From: Cellulophaga sp. | GTDB lineage: Bacteria > Bacteroidota > Bacteroidia > Flavobacteriales > Flavobacteriaceae | Reading direction: 5' to 3' | Assembly (NCBI GenBank): GCA_030731855.1 | Contig: JANQTG010000215.1 | Coordinates: 1 to 32,367 of the forward strand | DNA: 32,367 bases | Shown: positions 14,044-21,128 of the stretch, in pieces | Numbering within the stretch: position 1 is the stretch's first letter | Layout: every line of letters starts with the position of its first letter | Made by a program: the position numbers and the translations under genes | Notes under the pieces: generated by a model | Told to the model about the DNA's origin: nothing | The model's database searches: none | Seen by the model: only the letters and a program-made list of their open reading frames with translations

Positions 14044-14502
14044 ATGACTTTTGATACAACAGACCAGAAACTTTTAAATCTTTTACAAGAAGATTGCAAA
14101 AAAACTACAAAAGAATATGCCAACAAGCTAAACTTATCAGTTACAGCAGTTTATGAACGTATAAAAAGACTTGAGAAAACAGGAGCGATTAGTAAATATG
14201 TTGCTCTGGTAGATAAAAAACAGGTAAACAGACCTTTTACCGTGCTTTGTCATGTAAAATTAGCACAACATTCTAAAGACTATGTTACTTTATTCGAAAG
14301 AGAAGTATTGAAATTAAAAGAGGTCGTAGAATGTTACCATATTAGCGGAGATTATGATTATATTTTAAAAATTCACGTAAGTGATATGGAAAAATATAGA
14401 GAATTTATGGTTTCAAAACTAACAGCAATTCAACATATTGGGAGCACTCAAAGTTCTTTTGTTATTGAAGAAGTAAAACATACTACGGTAATTGAATTGT
14501 GA
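14044..14502 (+). CDS. Lrp/AsnC family transcriptional regulator
   Basis: A 152-residue DNA-binding regulator. Residues 1 to about 60 form the winged helix-turn-helix ('TTKEYANKLNLSVTAVYERIKRLEKTGAISKYVALVDKK'). Residues 65-150 form the RAM/ligand-binding alpha-beta domain ('VECYHISGDYDYILKIHVSDMEKYREFMVSKL'), where a glycine-rich turn binds amino acids. Length is standard. It is divergent from the methionine gamma-lyase-like gene, with a shared gap carrying TAGA/TCTA dyads. It therefore probably controls that gene in response to methionine or a related amino acid, by analogy with MdeR of Pseudomonas. The ligand itself cannot be read from the sequence. Confidence 0.93.
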   Translation: MTFDTTDQKLLNLLQEDCKKTTKEYANKLNLSVTAVYERIKRLEKTGAISKYVALVDKKQVNRPFTVLCHVKLAQHSKDYVTLFEREVLKLKEVVECYHISGDYDYILKIHVSDMEKYREFMVSKLTAIQHIGSTQSSFVIEEVKHTTVIEL

Positions 14503-14542
14503 GAATTTCGTTGATGGTCAAATAATAATTAAAAAGGAAAAA

Positions 14543-14647
14543 TTGTTGCTAGTTTTTCGTTGCTCGTTGCTCGTCGTCATCGAAAAAAAGCTTAAGGCGT
14601 AGAGCCTATAGCTTATAGCTTAAAGCGTATAGCGTTTAGCGCACAGC
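14543..14647 (+). repeat. Heptad-phased repeat array C (15 x 7 bp)
   Basis: Fifteen 7-mers in one register between the asnC-type gene and lpd. It starts TTGTTGC, TAGTTTT, TCGTTGC, TCGTTGC, TCGTCGT. It ends with a run sharing a final AGC or GC: CTATAGC, TTATAGC, TTAAAGC, GTATAGC, GTTTAGC, GCACAGC. TTATAGCTTAAAGC (14613-14626) matches exactly the minus strand at 5866-5879 beside array B. Confidence 0.8.
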
Positions 14648-14705
14648 CTTCCCTTGTTCTTTTTAACTTTAAACATCAAAATCGGAATTTAAAATAAATA
14701 AGTCT

Positions 14706-14713
14706 TAATTTTG
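14706..14713 (+). promoter_or_regulatory. -7 box (TAATTTTG) of lpd
   Basis: A perfect TAnnTTTG match 26 bp before the lpd ATG at 14740. The predicted transcription start (about 14718-14720) falls at or after an upstream in-frame ATG at 14716, so that ATG cannot be the translated start from this promoter. No clear -33 TTG was found. Confidence 0.6.
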
Positions 14714-14739
14714 CAATGTTTAAAAAATTTAGAAAAATT

Positions 14740-16146
14740 ATGAATACATATGATGTAGCCATTATTGGTTCAGGCCCAGGAGGATATGTTGCAGCCATCC
14801 GCTGTGCACAATTAGGAATGAAAACAGCCATAATAGAAAAGTATAGTACCCTAGGAGGTACCTGTTTAAACGTAGGTTGCATCCCTTCAAAAGCATTGTT
14901 AGATTCTTCGCACCATTATGAAGACGCTCTAAAACATTTTGAAGATCATGGAATAGAAATCCCAGGAGAAATAAGATTAAATCTTGAAAAAATGATTTCC
15001 CGTAAGCAAGGTGTGGTAGATATGACTACAAAGGGAATTCAATTTTTAATGGATAAAAATAAAATTGATGTTTTTGAAGGACTTGGTAGTTTTAAAGATG
15101 CAACACACATCAATATTAAAAAGAACGATGGAAAATCAGAAACCATTGAAGCAAAAAATACTATTATTGCTACAGGTTCTAAACCATCAACCTTACCATT
15201 TATCACTTTAGATAAAGAGCGAATTATTACCTCTACCGAAGTTTTAAAATTGAAAGAAGTACCAAAACATATGATTATCATAGGTGGTGGTGTTATTGGT
15301 TTAGAATTAGGTCAGGTGTACAAGCGTTTAGGCGCTGAAGTTACCGTTGTAGAGTTTATGGACAGGATTATACCAACCATGGATGCTGACTTATCTAAAG
15401 AGCTAATGAAGGTAATGAAAAAGCAAAAAGTAAAATTTGAGCTTTCTCACAAAGTAAAATCGGTTGAGCGCAAAGGCAATGAAGTAATTGTAAAAGCAGA
15501 TAATAAAAAAGGTGAAGAAATTACCTTTACAGGCGATTATTGTTTAGTTGCTGTAGGCCGTAGTGCATACACACAAGGTTTAAATTTAGAAGCTGCAGGT
15601 GTACAACTAGAAGAAAGAGGCAGAGTAGCAGTGAATGCACATTTACAAACCAATGTTACTAATATTTATGCTATTGGCGATGTTATAAAAGGAGCTATGT
15701 TAGCGCATAAAGCAGAAGAAGAAGGTACTTTAGTGGCTGAAATAATTGCCGGACAAAAACCACATATCGATTATAATTTAATCCCTGGTGTAGTATACAC
15801 ATGGCCAGAAGTTGCTGCCGTAGGAAAAACGGAAGAAGAATTAAAAGCAGCAGGAATTGAATACAAATCTGGCTCTTTCCCGATGCGTGCTTTAGGCCGT
15901 TCAAGAGCAAGTGGTGATACTGACGGATTTGTAAAAATATTAGCAGATAAAAAAACAGACGAAGTTTTAGGAGTACACATGATAGGTGCTCGTTGTGCCG
16001 ATTTAATTTCCGAAGCGGTTACGGCAATGGAATTTAGAGCATCTGCCGAAGATATCGCTCGTATGAGTCACGCACACCCAACCTATGCCGAAGCTGTTAA
16101 AGAAGCTGCTTTAGCGGCAACGGCTAATAGAGCATTACACGTTTAA
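14740..16146 (+). CDS. lpdA: Dihydrolipoyl dehydrogenase (E3)
   Basis: A 468-residue FAD flavoprotein that reoxidises dihydrolipoamide with NAD+, the E3 component shared by the pyruvate and 2-oxoglutarate dehydrogenase complexes and the glycine cleavage system. The start 'MNTYDVAIIGSGPGGYVAAIRCAQLG' carries the FAD-binding GxGxxG. The redox disulfide is in 'GGTCLNVGCIPSKALL'. 'IIGGGVIGLELGQVYKRLGAEVTVVE' is the NAD-binding fold, and the C-terminal 'HAHPTYAEAVKEAAL' supplies the catalytic His-Glu pair. A longer frame begins at 14716 with eight extra residues (MFKKFRKI), but the promoter position argues for 14740. It is followed by a strong terminator, so it is a single-gene unit away from the complex genes it serves. 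Confidence 0.97.
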   Translation: MNTYDVAIIGSGPGGYVAAIRCAQLGMKTAIIEKYSTLGGTCLNVGCIPSKALLDSSHHYEDALKHFEDHGIEIPGEIRLNLEKMISRKQGVVDMTTKGIQFLMDKNKIDVFEGLGSFKDATHINIKKNDGKSETIEAKNTIIATGSKPSTLPFITLDKERIITSTEVLKLKEVPKHMIIIGGGVIGLELGQVYKRLGAEVTVVEFMDRIIPTMDADLSKELMKVMKKQKVKFELSHKVKSVERKGNEVIVKADNKKGEEITFTGDYCLVAVGRSAYTQGLNLEAAGVQLEERGRVAVNAHLQTNVTNIYAIGDVIKGAMLAHKAEEEGTLVAEIIAGQKPHIDYNLIPGVVYTWPEVAAVGKTEEELKAAGIEYKSGSFPMRALGRSRASGDTDGFVKILADKKTDEVLGVHMIGARCADLISEAVTAMEFRASAEDIARMSHAHPTYAEAVKEAALAATANRALHV

Positions 16147-16170
16147 GGCTTAAATAATTCTATATATTAA

Positions 16171-16202
16171 AAAGGGCTACTTAAATTTTTAAGTAGCCCT
16201 TT
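16171..16202 (+). terminator. Rho-independent terminator of lpd
   Basis: A 12-bp stem AAAGGGCTACTT / AAGTAGCCCTTT around an A/T loop, followed by a T run to 16206, 25 bp past the lpd stop. The A-rich 5' flank gives T's on the other strand, so it may also stop transcripts arriving from the convergent CDGSH gene. Confidence 0.92.
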
Positions 16203-16276
16203 TTTTATTTGTCCCAACATACCACTTAAAGCACAAAGCAAAAATTGAAATCAATTTTTAATAAACAACACGCTAA

Positions 16277-16318
16277 GCAATTGTTCACTGATCACTGTTT
16301 ATTGATCATTGCTTAGTG
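16277..16318 (-). repeat. Heptad-phased repeat array D (6 x 7 bp)
   Basis: Six 7-mers in register just past the CDGSH stop. In the minus-strand direction they are CACTAAG, CAATGAT, CAATAAA, CAGTGAT, CAGTGAA, CAATTGC, each beginning with CA. It lies beyond the lpd terminator in the convergent gap. Confidence 0.65.
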
Positions 16319-16322
16319 ATAA

Positions 16323-16550
16323 CTACTTATGCGACCCATCGCAATATGGCGGATTGCTTGTTTTTTTACAAGTACATAAAAAAGCTTTTTTGTCTTCTTC
16401 AACCATAAAACTTAAAGGTGGAGTTGCTTTTTCAGCTCTATGCGAGCCATCGCAAAATGGTTGATTGCTACTGTGGCTGCAAGTACACCAGCTGTACTTT
16501 TTATCCTTTTCTAAATCTACTCCGATTGGGCTATATACTGTATCACTCAT
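16323..16550 (-). CDS. Tandem CDGSH iron-sulfur domain protein
   Basis: A 75-residue cytosolic protein made of two CDGSH (mitoNEET-type) motifs. The first is C22-x-C24...C33-D-G-S-H37 ('WCTCSHSSNQPFCDGSH') and the second C59-x-C61...C70-D-G-S-H74 ('LCTCKKTSNPPYCDGSH'). Each should bind a [2Fe-2S] cluster through three Cys and one His, and all eight ligands are present. Such proteins are proposed to transfer electrons or clusters; no partner is evident here. It lies 58 bp downstream of the acyltransferase gene on the same strand and converges on lpd. Confidence 0.95.
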   Translation of the reverse strand: MSDTVYSPIGVDLEKDKKYSWCTCSHSSNQPFCDGSHRAEKATPPLSFMVEEDKKAFLCTCKKTSNPPYCDGSHK

Positions 16551-16608
16551 AATGGTTAATTTTGAGTGTGAAGATACTTGAAAGTTTAGAATATTTATAG
16601 GGTGCTAA

Positions 16609-17802
16609 TTAATCTTTAATCAATCTAAATAATTTAAGCGTAACAACTCTTAGCTTTACGTAATAGCTTCTGAACAATCTTGTAGTGAATGCAAACCATG
16701 GTTCTAATGGTTCAAAAAGTTGTGATCGCTTGGCCTTAATATTGGCTTTAATAGCTACTTTATGCGTTTCGTAATACAAAGCAGTTGCTGTACTTATGAC
16801 CATAAAAAACAGTGCACCAATAATTACAGCCGTAGGCGATAAGGAGTGATTTAAAAAATAATAAAAACCAACACCTATAAAACTTCCATATAAAATAGTG
16901 TAATGAACTACATAAATAGACAAAGTACTTTGTCCTATTTTTAATAAAGTTGGGTACGTTAAAAAATTTCGCAAAAGCATAAAAACAGCAAATACTAAGA
17001 ATACATCACCTAAACGAAGAAATAAATAGTTGTTAAAAAATACGTCGGCAAATAAAGAAATGCTTGTTGTCCGTGCGATTAATAATATCAATTCCGAAGA
17101 ACCAAAAACCAAACCTAAACCTAATAAAATAGCCACCGAAATAGCTACAGGATATACATATTTTGCTTCTTTAAATTTAGCGAAAAGTATAGATAAAAAT
17201 GCCCCACATGTGGCATAACCGAACCAAGGGAAAAGCGTAAAAACTGATCCGTTTGCTTTAGTAAAAAAATTCGCTAACCATATGGGTAAATAATTAAATG
17301 ACCACGCTTTATACGTTGGCTCAAATACAAATAATAAAATAGTAATTGAAATTAGAACTAGCGGCAATAGTACTTTTCTTTTAGAAGTAAGTACATATAA
17401 ACCCACGATACCTAAAATAGAGAAACCAATACAATGTAAAACATCAACAAAAAAGAAAGAATCGTAAACATAACCGCCCAATAAACCCCAAAAATTCAAA
17501 CGCAATAAATAGCCGATAAAAATTAGCTGCAGACCTCTTTTTACCCCTTTGATTACCCTAGGATTATCCAAACCAATTTTATCCCCTTTAATCAATAAAA
17601 AAGTAAAAATAAAGCCCGATACAGTAAAGAAAACAGGGGCTGTAACGCCTCTAAAATATAACCAAAGATTGTACCCTACATTACTAGTATCTCTAAAAGC
17701 ATAGTCTAACAATCCATCTACAAAATGACCTTGAAGCATCATTAAAATAGCCCAAGCGCGCATGGCGTCGATAAAATAGAGTCTGTTACTTTTAGAGTGC
17801 AT
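16609..17802 (-). CDS. HGSNAT/DUF1624-like membrane acyltransferase
   Basis: A 397-residue polytopic membrane protein with about ten hydrophobic segments. The N-terminus 'RLYFIDAMRAWAILMMLQGHFVDGLL' fits the heparan-alpha-glucosaminide N-acetyltransferase / acyltransferase-3-like pattern (R-x5-D-x2-R-x-I-L-x-M-x2-H), with the first-helix histidine preserved (H21). 'RGVTAPVFFTVSGFIFTFLL' and 'LFPWFGYATCGAFLSILF' are further family-like blocks. Members move acyl groups across the membrane onto sugars or other acceptors; the acceptor here is unknown. The last 60 or so residues are basic and probably cytosolic. It is divergent from the FMN reductase gene across a 131-bp gap. Confidence 0.8.
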   Translation of the reverse strand: MHSKSNRLYFIDAMRAWAILMMLQGHFVDGLLDYAFRDTSNVGYNLWLYFRGVTAPVFFTVSGFIFTFLLIKGDKIGLDNPRVIKGVKRGLQLIFIGYLLRLNFWGLLGGYVYDSFFFVDVLHCIGFSILGIVGLYVLTSKRKVLLPLVLISITILLFVFEPTYKAWSFNYLPIWLANFFTKANGSVFTLFPWFGYATCGAFLSILFAKFKEAKYVYPVAISVAILLGLGLVFGSSELILLIARTTSISLFADVFFNNYLFLRLGDVFLVFAVFMLLRNFLTYPTLLKIGQSTLSIYVVHYTILYGSFIGVGFYYFLNHSLSPTAVIIGALFFMVISTATALYYETHKVAIKANIKAKRSQLFEPLEPWFAFTTRLFRSYYVKLRVVTLKLFRLIKD

Positions 17803-17848
17803 ATAAATTACTATACTGTATATACTTGTTAAACAGTGTGTTTGGATC

Positions 17849-17863
17849 TTTCGTCGCGCGAAA
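17849..17863. promoter_or_regulatory. TTTCG-TCGCG-CGAAA dyad in a divergent gap
   Basis: A 5-bp inverted repeat around a GC-rich 5-bp centre lies about midway between the divergent acyltransferase and FMN reductase starts. It is the only GC-rich spot in the gap and might be an operator. I see no convincing TAnnTTTG box on either side, and the dyad is short enough to arise by chance. Confidence 0.2.
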
Positions 17864-17933
17864 TTAGATAAAATTTGTTTATGTATGCATATTTTGCGGT
17901 ATTTTCGTTGTATTAAACGGTTTATTTTTTTTT

Positions 17934-18467
17934 ATGGCAACAATAATAGCTTTTGCAGGTAGTAATTCATCGGTTTCTATAAATTTTAAGCTGGTGAAGT
18001 TTACGGCTGATTTAATTGAAAATCATGATGTTAAAGTAATAAATCTTGCTGATTACCCTTTACCTATGTATAGTTATGATGAAGAAAAAAATAACGGCTA
18101 CAATAACCTATTAATTTCATTAAAAAATGAAATTAAAAATTCTGACGGAATACTTTTAGCTGTTAACGAGCATAACGGCCATCCCTCAGCCTATTTTAAA
18201 AATGTTATTGACTGGTTATCGCGTGTTGAACGAAATTTTTTAGCAGATAAAAAGATTTTTTTAATGGCCACTTCTGGAGGACAGCGTGGCGCTATTAGTG
18301 CCTTAGAACTTGTTGAAAAATTGCTTCCTAGATTTGGTGGTGAAATAGTCACTACCTTTTCATTGCCCTCTTTTAATGAAAATTTTGATAAGGAAAAAGG
18401 AATCATTCCAACAAAATTAGCATCTATACATCAAAAAACATTAGACCAATTTATTTCTAAATTTTAA
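17934..18467 (+). CDS. NADPH-dependent FMN reductase-like flavoprotein
   Basis: A 177-residue flavodoxin-fold protein of the NADPH-dependent FMN reductase / azoreductase family. 'MATIIAFAGSNSSVSINFKLVKF' gives the phosphate-binding loop, and 'DGILLAVNEHNGHPSAYFKNVIDWLSR' corresponds to the conserved P-x-x-x-K-N-x-I/L-D-W segment that contacts FMN. 'LMATSGGQRGAISALELVEKLLPRFGGEIV' is also typical. It would reduce FMN, quinones or azo compounds; the actual substrate is unknown. It ends 6 bp before pabB, so the two are probably co-transcribed, though no functional link is obvious. The ATG follows a T-rich stretch. Confidence 0.9.
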   Translation: MATIIAFAGSNSSVSINFKLVKFTADLIENHDVKVINLADYPLPMYSYDEEKNNGYNNLLISLKNEIKNSDGILLAVNEHNGHPSAYFKNVIDWLSRVERNFLADKKIFLMATSGGQRGAISALELVEKLLPRFGGEIVTTFSLPSFNENFDKEKGIIPTKLASIHQKTLDQFISKF

Positions 18468-18473
18468 GTTGTT

Positions 18474-19772
18474 TTGCGTTCAAAAGTTTCATTTCCAGTT
18501 GACAATATCACTATTTTTAAAGTATCGCTTCTACAATGGGCACAACAGTTTTATGAAATTGTTTGGTTAGATAGTAATGAACACCAACAAAAATATAGTT
18601 CATTTGAAGCGGTCTTAGCTGTAGATGCGCTTACCGCCATAAAAACAGATGCCATTAATGCTTTTGAAGATTTAAAAGTGTATCAAAATGAAACCAAAGA
18701 CTGGCTATTTGGCTATTTGTCGTACGATTTAAAGAACGATGTAGAACAGCTTAGCTCAAAAAATCATGATGTATTAGAGTTTCCTGACTTGTATTTTTTT
18801 CAACCTAAACGAATTATTAAAGTCTTTGATAACTACGTAGAATTTGATTATCTAAAGATGGTAGATGATGAAATTGACGATGATTTTAAAATTATTTTAA
18901 ATTGGAATACTACCGCTGCTTTAAGCGCAGAAAATGTGCAAAAGCCGCCTTCCATTAAAATGCGAATTTTTAAAGATGAGTACTTTAAACAAGTATCAAA
19001 AATGCTATCATATATTCATCGCGGGGATATTTACGAAGCTAATTTTTGTCAAGAGTTTTATATTGAAAACCAGACTATTGAACCACTTAAAGTCTACCAA
19101 AAGTTAACTAAAATTTCAAAAGCGCCCTTTGCGTCGTTTTTAAAAATAAATGATAAATTTTTATTGTGTGCTTCTCCAGAACGCTATCTAAAAAAAGAGG
19201 AAACAAAAATTATTTCACAACCTATAAAAGGTACTGCAAAACGTTCCGGAAATCTAGAAGAAGATCATCAATTAAAATATGATTTAGAGCGCAACGAAAA
19301 AGAACGTGCTGAAAATATTATGATAGTAGATTTGGTTCGTAATGATCTATCTAAATACGCCAATAAAGGTAGTGTTCAAGTAGAAGAGTTGTGTAAAGTT
19401 TATACGTTTGATCAAGTACACCAAATGATCTCTACTGTGGTTGCAGAGGTTTCCGAATCTATAAACCCTATTGATTTAATTAAAAGTACTTTCCCTATGG
19501 GCAGCATGACAGGTGCACCAAAATTATCTGCAATGAAAATTATTGAAGATTTAGAAGCCTTTCAACGGGGTTTATATAGTGGCGCTGTTGGTTATTTTAC
19601 ACCAGAAAGCGACTTCGATTTTAATGTGGTTATTCGCAGCATATTGTATAACGCTAGTAAACCTTATATTTCTTTTGCCGTTGGTAGTGCCATAACAGCA
19701 AATGCGACGCCAGAGCACGAATACCAAGAATGTTTGTTGAAAGCAAAAGCCATGCGCCAAGTTTTAGAATAG
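18474..19772 (+). CDS. pabB: Aminodeoxychorismate synthase component I (PabB)
   Basis: A 432-residue chorismate-binding enzyme making 4-amino-4-deoxychorismate for folate. The decisive motif is 'QPIKGTAKR' (249-257). The lysine K252 marks PabB, whereas anthranilate synthase TrpE has alanine there. 'NEKERAENIMIVDLVRNDL' (274-292), 'FPMGSMTGAPK' (340-350) and the terminal 'EHEYQECLLKAKAM' complete the active site. The N-terminal domain is shorter than in E. coli PabB (453). The start is TTG, since no ATG occurs in frame before residue 129 and the 'MRSKVSFP' opening fits relatives. It begins 6 bp after the FMN reductase stop. No PabA or PabC gene is in the window. Confidence 0.93.
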   Translation: MRSKVSFPVDNITIFKVSLLQWAQQFYEIVWLDSNEHQQKYSSFEAVLAVDALTAIKTDAINAFEDLKVYQNETKDWLFGYLSYDLKNDVEQLSSKNHDVLEFPDLYFFQPKRIIKVFDNYVEFDYLKMVDDEIDDDFKIILNWNTTAALSAENVQKPPSIKMRIFKDEYFKQVSKMLSYIHRGDIYEANFCQEFYIENQTIEPLKVYQKLTKISKAPFASFLKINDKFLLCASPERYLKKEETKIISQPIKGTAKRSGNLEEDHQLKYDLERNEKERAENIMIVDLVRNDLSKYANKGSVQVEELCKVYTFDQVHQMISTVVAEVSESINPIDLIKSTFPMGSMTGAPKLSAMKIIEDLEAFQRGLYSGAVGYFTPESDFDFNVVIRSILYNASKPYISFAVGSAITANATPEHEYQECLLKAKAMRQVLE

Positions 19773-19820
19773 CCTGTTTTTAAAGCACTTTAATCTTCTG
19801 AAATTTGTTATTTTTACAGC

Positions 19821-21128
19821 GTGCTATATGAATTTAAGAAATATCTTCAATTAAATTTCCAAAATCTTTTGGATGATCCTTTTTTACTGGCCTGTAGTGG
19901 CGGTATTGATAGTATAGTACTGGCACATTTATGCTATTCCCTAAAATTAGATTTTTCTTTAGCCCATTGTAATTTTAAATTGCGTGAGACTAGCGATTTA
20001 GACGAAGAATTTGTTAAAGAATTGGCTATTTTATTTAAAATAGACCATTTTACCACAACTTTTGATACTGTTGCCTATATGAACAAGCACAAGGTATCGG
20101 TTCAAGTTGCTGCACGGGAACTTAGATATGCATGGTTCTTTGAAATTCTAAAAGAAAATAATATACAAACAGTAGTTACCGCGCACCAAGCAGATGATAA
20201 TTTAGAAACTTTTTTGATTAATTTGTGTCGTGGTACTGGTATCGATGGTTTAACGAGTATTCCAGAAAAAACAGCCAATATTTCAAGACCTTTACTGCCT
20301 TTTTCGAGAGATGAGATTCTTAAGTATGCCAGAGAAAATGATTTAACTTGGCGTGAAGACGAAACGAATAAAGAAACTAAATATTTACGTAATAAAATTA
20401 GGCTTGATATTGTACCGAAGCTAAAAGAACTACACCCAACTTTTTTAAATAATTTTTTAAAAACGCAGGAACATTTAAGGGAAACAGCAATACTTCTTGA
20501 AAATCATACCAAAGAAATACACGGGCTACTTTTTAAAAAAATAGATGCTATTTTCCGAATCAATATTAATGACTTAAAAGAACTTAAGCCTTTAACTGCT
20601 TATGTCTATCATCTTTTTAAACCATACGGATTTAAGGATGCTGAGGCAATAATTGCATTGTTTGATAGTTTATCTGGTAAAGAACTTGTAAGCAACACCC
20701 ATCGTTTATTAAAAGACAGAGGTTGTTTTTTATTACAAGAAATAACAGTTACTGAGCCTAATTTCTATGAAATAAAAGAAATAGATTCTTCAATTTTGTA
20801 CCCTATTCATTTAAAAAAAGAAGTAGTTTCTAACTTAGAAGAAAAATCAGCTAATTGCCTTTATATTGATGCTAAAACTTTAAAATTTCCGTTAGTCGTT
20901 AGGAAAGTAAAAACAGGCGACTACTTTTACCCTTTCGGGATGAAAGGTGTAAAAAAGGTTAGCAAATTTTTTAAAGATGAAAAATATAGTCAGATTGCTA
21001 AAGAGAATCAATGGCTATTGTGTTCCGAAAACAATATCGTTTGGATTATTGGGAAAAGAGCAGATGACCGCTTTAAAATAACAAATAAAACAACAAAAAT
21101 TATAAAATTCACCATTCAAAATGAATAA
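19821..21128 (+). CDS. tilS: tRNA(Ile)-lysidine synthase
   Basis: A 435-residue ATP-dependent enzyme that converts C34 of the tRNA-Ile CAU anticodon to lysidine, so that it reads AUA. The PP-loop is 'CSGGIDSIVLAH' (25-36). Other conserved blocks are 'LAHCNFKLR', 'TAHQADDNLETFLINLCRGTGIDGL' and 'RPLLPFSRDEI', followed by the C-terminal TilS domain ('VRKVKTGDYFYPFGMKGVKKVSKFFKDEK'). Length is normal. The start is GTG, as no in-frame ATG lies near the PP-loop. It lies 48 bp after pabB and overlaps dsbD by 8 bp, implying coupled translation. Confidence 0.96.
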   Translation: MLYEFKKYLQLNFQNLLDDPFLLACSGGIDSIVLAHLCYSLKLDFSLAHCNFKLRETSDLDEEFVKELAILFKIDHFTTTFDTVAYMNKHKVSVQVAARELRYAWFFEILKENNIQTVVTAHQADDNLETFLINLCRGTGIDGLTSIPEKTANISRPLLPFSRDEILKYARENDLTWREDETNKETKYLRNKIRLDIVPKLKELHPTFLNNFLKTQEHLRETAILLENHTKEIHGLLFKKIDAIFRININDLKELKPLTAYVYHLFKPYGFKDAEAIIALFDSLSGKELVSNTHRLLKDRGCFLLQEITVTEPNFYEIKEIDSSILYPIHLKKEVVSNLEEKSANCLYIDAKTLKFPLVVRKVKTGDYFYPFGMKGVKKVSKFFKDEKYSQIAKENQWLLCSENNIVWIIGKRADDRFKITNKTTKIIKFTIQNE

